Assembly: GCA_903893315.1 (NCBI GenBank)
Contig: CAITLU010000028.1
Coordinates: forward strand, 1-64,000
From: an uncultured bacterium
GTDB taxonomy: Bacteria > Desulfobacterota > Binatia > UBA1149 > CAITLU01
Direction of reading: 5' to 3'
DNA: 64,000 nucleotides
A program made the translations under genes and the position numbers. Below the pieces are notes generated by a model. It made no database searches and had not been told where the DNA came from. It was given only the letters and a program-made list of their open reading frames with translations. Of this stretch, positions 63,151 through 64,000 are shown piece by piece (the first letter of the stretch is position 1; every line of letters starts with the position of its first letter).

Positions 63151-64000
63151 TCAGAGCCTGGCCAGGACATCGAGGAGGTGTCTCTGGTCGGTCATGCCTT
63201 TGTCCATGCACGCACTGGCTCCGACGGCCATACCTCGCTCCTGGTCGTCCTGCGTCAGCACACCTGTCAGGATCACGACCGGCAGGTGCCGCCACTGCGC
63301 CGAGCGCCGGATTTTTTCGGTGAGTCCGAAACCGCCCATGCCCGGCATGTTCGCGTCGGTTATGACCACATCGACCGTTTCCCTTTCGAGTACGGCGAGC
63401 GCTTCTTCGCCGGAAGCGGCTTCCAGGACTTCATAGCCGGCCTTCGACAGCAACAGAGTCTGGAGAATGAGTTCTTCCGGCGAATCGTCGACGATCAGGA
63501 TTCTCCCGGTTCGTGCCGAATTCTTCGGCCGTGCGTCGAGCACGCTGCGCACCTTGTTCAGCAGCGTTGTGGCCGAACAAGGCTTGGGCAGGAACTCGTG
63601 CCCAGCCTCGAGCACGCCATGGCGAATGACCGTGTCGTCCGCGTATCCGGACATGAAAATGACGGGGGTACTCGGACGCACGGCGGTAAATCGCTTGGCC
63701 AGTTGCACTCCGTCCATCGCCGGCATCACTACGTCGGTCAGCAGCAAATCGATGTTACCCTGGAATCGCCCGGCGATCTCCAGGGCTCGCTTGCCGTCGG
63801 CGGCCGGCAACACCTGGAAGCCCTGCGCCTCCAGTATGCTGCGCACGACGTTGCGGATGGCCGGTTCGTCATCCGCCAGCAGGATCGTCTCGTTACCTTC
63901 CTTCCCCGAGACAGAAGGAGCCGGCGCCGTAGCAGTGAGCGGCTCGTCGACGCAAGGAAGGTAGATGTTGAAGGTCGTTCCTCGACCCACCTCGCTGGAG
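63151..64000 (-). CDS. Hybrid sensor histidine kinase, C-terminal part (runs off the window)
   Basis: The last 282 residues are inside the window. The right edge encodes the end of a HATPase domain (SSEVGRGTTFNIYLP, the G2-box end), so the gene continues beyond base 64000. Two receiver domains follow: the first with LLLTDVVMPAMDG and LPKPCS, the second with VVITDANMPGMGG. The second has CMDKGMT where a KP is usual, so its Lys is kept but the Pro is lost. Phosphorelay from kinase to both receivers is expected. Confidence 0.92.
   Translation of the reverse strand, partial: SSEVGRGTTFNIYLPCVDEPLTATAPAPSVSGKEGNETILLADDEPAIRNVVRSILEAQGFQVLPAADGKRALEIAGRFQGNIDLLLTDVVMPAMDGVQLAKRFTAVRPSTPVIFMSGYADDTVIRHGVLEAGHEFLPKPCSATTLLNKVRSVLDARPKNSARTGRILIVDDSPEELILQTLLLSKAGYEVLEAASGEEALAVLERETVDVVITDANMPGMGGFGLTEKIRRSAQWRHLPVVILTGVLTQDDQERGMAVGASACMDKGMTDQRHLLDVLARL

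Overview
The window is about 64 kb of high-GC bacterial DNA from a Gram-negative-type organism: it encodes a Tat-exported molybdoenzyme, lipoproteins, a c-type cytochrome and two respiratory complex I clusters. Secreted cysteine-rich proteins with Myxococcus-type disulfide repeats and Thr-rich linkers, together with many acyl-CoA enzymes, suggest a deltaproteobacterial or Binatota-like lineage. No rRNA, tRNA, transposon, phage or CRISPR locus was seen, so the taxonomic call is weak.

Layout. 0.2-4.5 kb: an orphan type II DMSO-reductase-family catalytic subunit and an ADP-ribosylglycohydrolase-family protein. 4.9-14.7 kb: nuo cluster 1 (A,C,D,E,H,J,K,L,M,N; no B, F, G or I). 14.8-19.6 kb: an unknown protein divergent from feoAB, then two half-size YeeE/YedE genes. 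19.9-27.4 kb (minus strand): a 1215-residue cysteine-rich secreted protein, an aminotransferase, a dienoyl-CoA-isomerase-like crotonase and a class III adenylate cyclase. 27.6-32.7 kb: CoA-disulfide reductase with a rhodanese domain, then a BtuFCD-like ABC importer behind a structured leader. 32.8-43.3 kb: nuo cluster 2 (A,B,C,D,H,I,J,K,L,M,N; the 11-subunit set without E, F, G). 43.5-47.0 kb: a Thr-rich lipoprotein and three regulators (Crp/Fnr, WYL, receiver-only). 47.3-50.5 kb: CoA transferase, lytic transglycosylase-like lipoprotein, methyltransferase, cytochrome c. 51.3-62.9 kb: an acyl-CoA catabolic region (nitroreductases, SCP2-type thiolase, acyl-CoA ligase, three acyl-CoA dehydrogenases, an enoyl-CoA isomerase, a nitrilase, an acetoacetate-decarboxylase-like protein). 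The right edge holds the 3' end of a hybrid histidine kinase.

How the parts may work together. The two nuo clusters duplicate the membrane arm and the C/D module, but their Fe-S subunits are complementary: B and I occur only in cluster 2 and E only in cluster 1, while F and G are in neither. Gene junctions at the missing positions are tight or overlapping, so these look like settled arrangements, not fresh deletions. Iron (feoAB), sulfur (YeeE/YedE, rhodanese) and corrinoid-like (BtuFCD) uptake genes lie between the clusters and could supply cofactors; this is inference. The catabolic region would feed reduced flavoprotein and NADH to respiration, but its substrate cannot be read from sequence alone.
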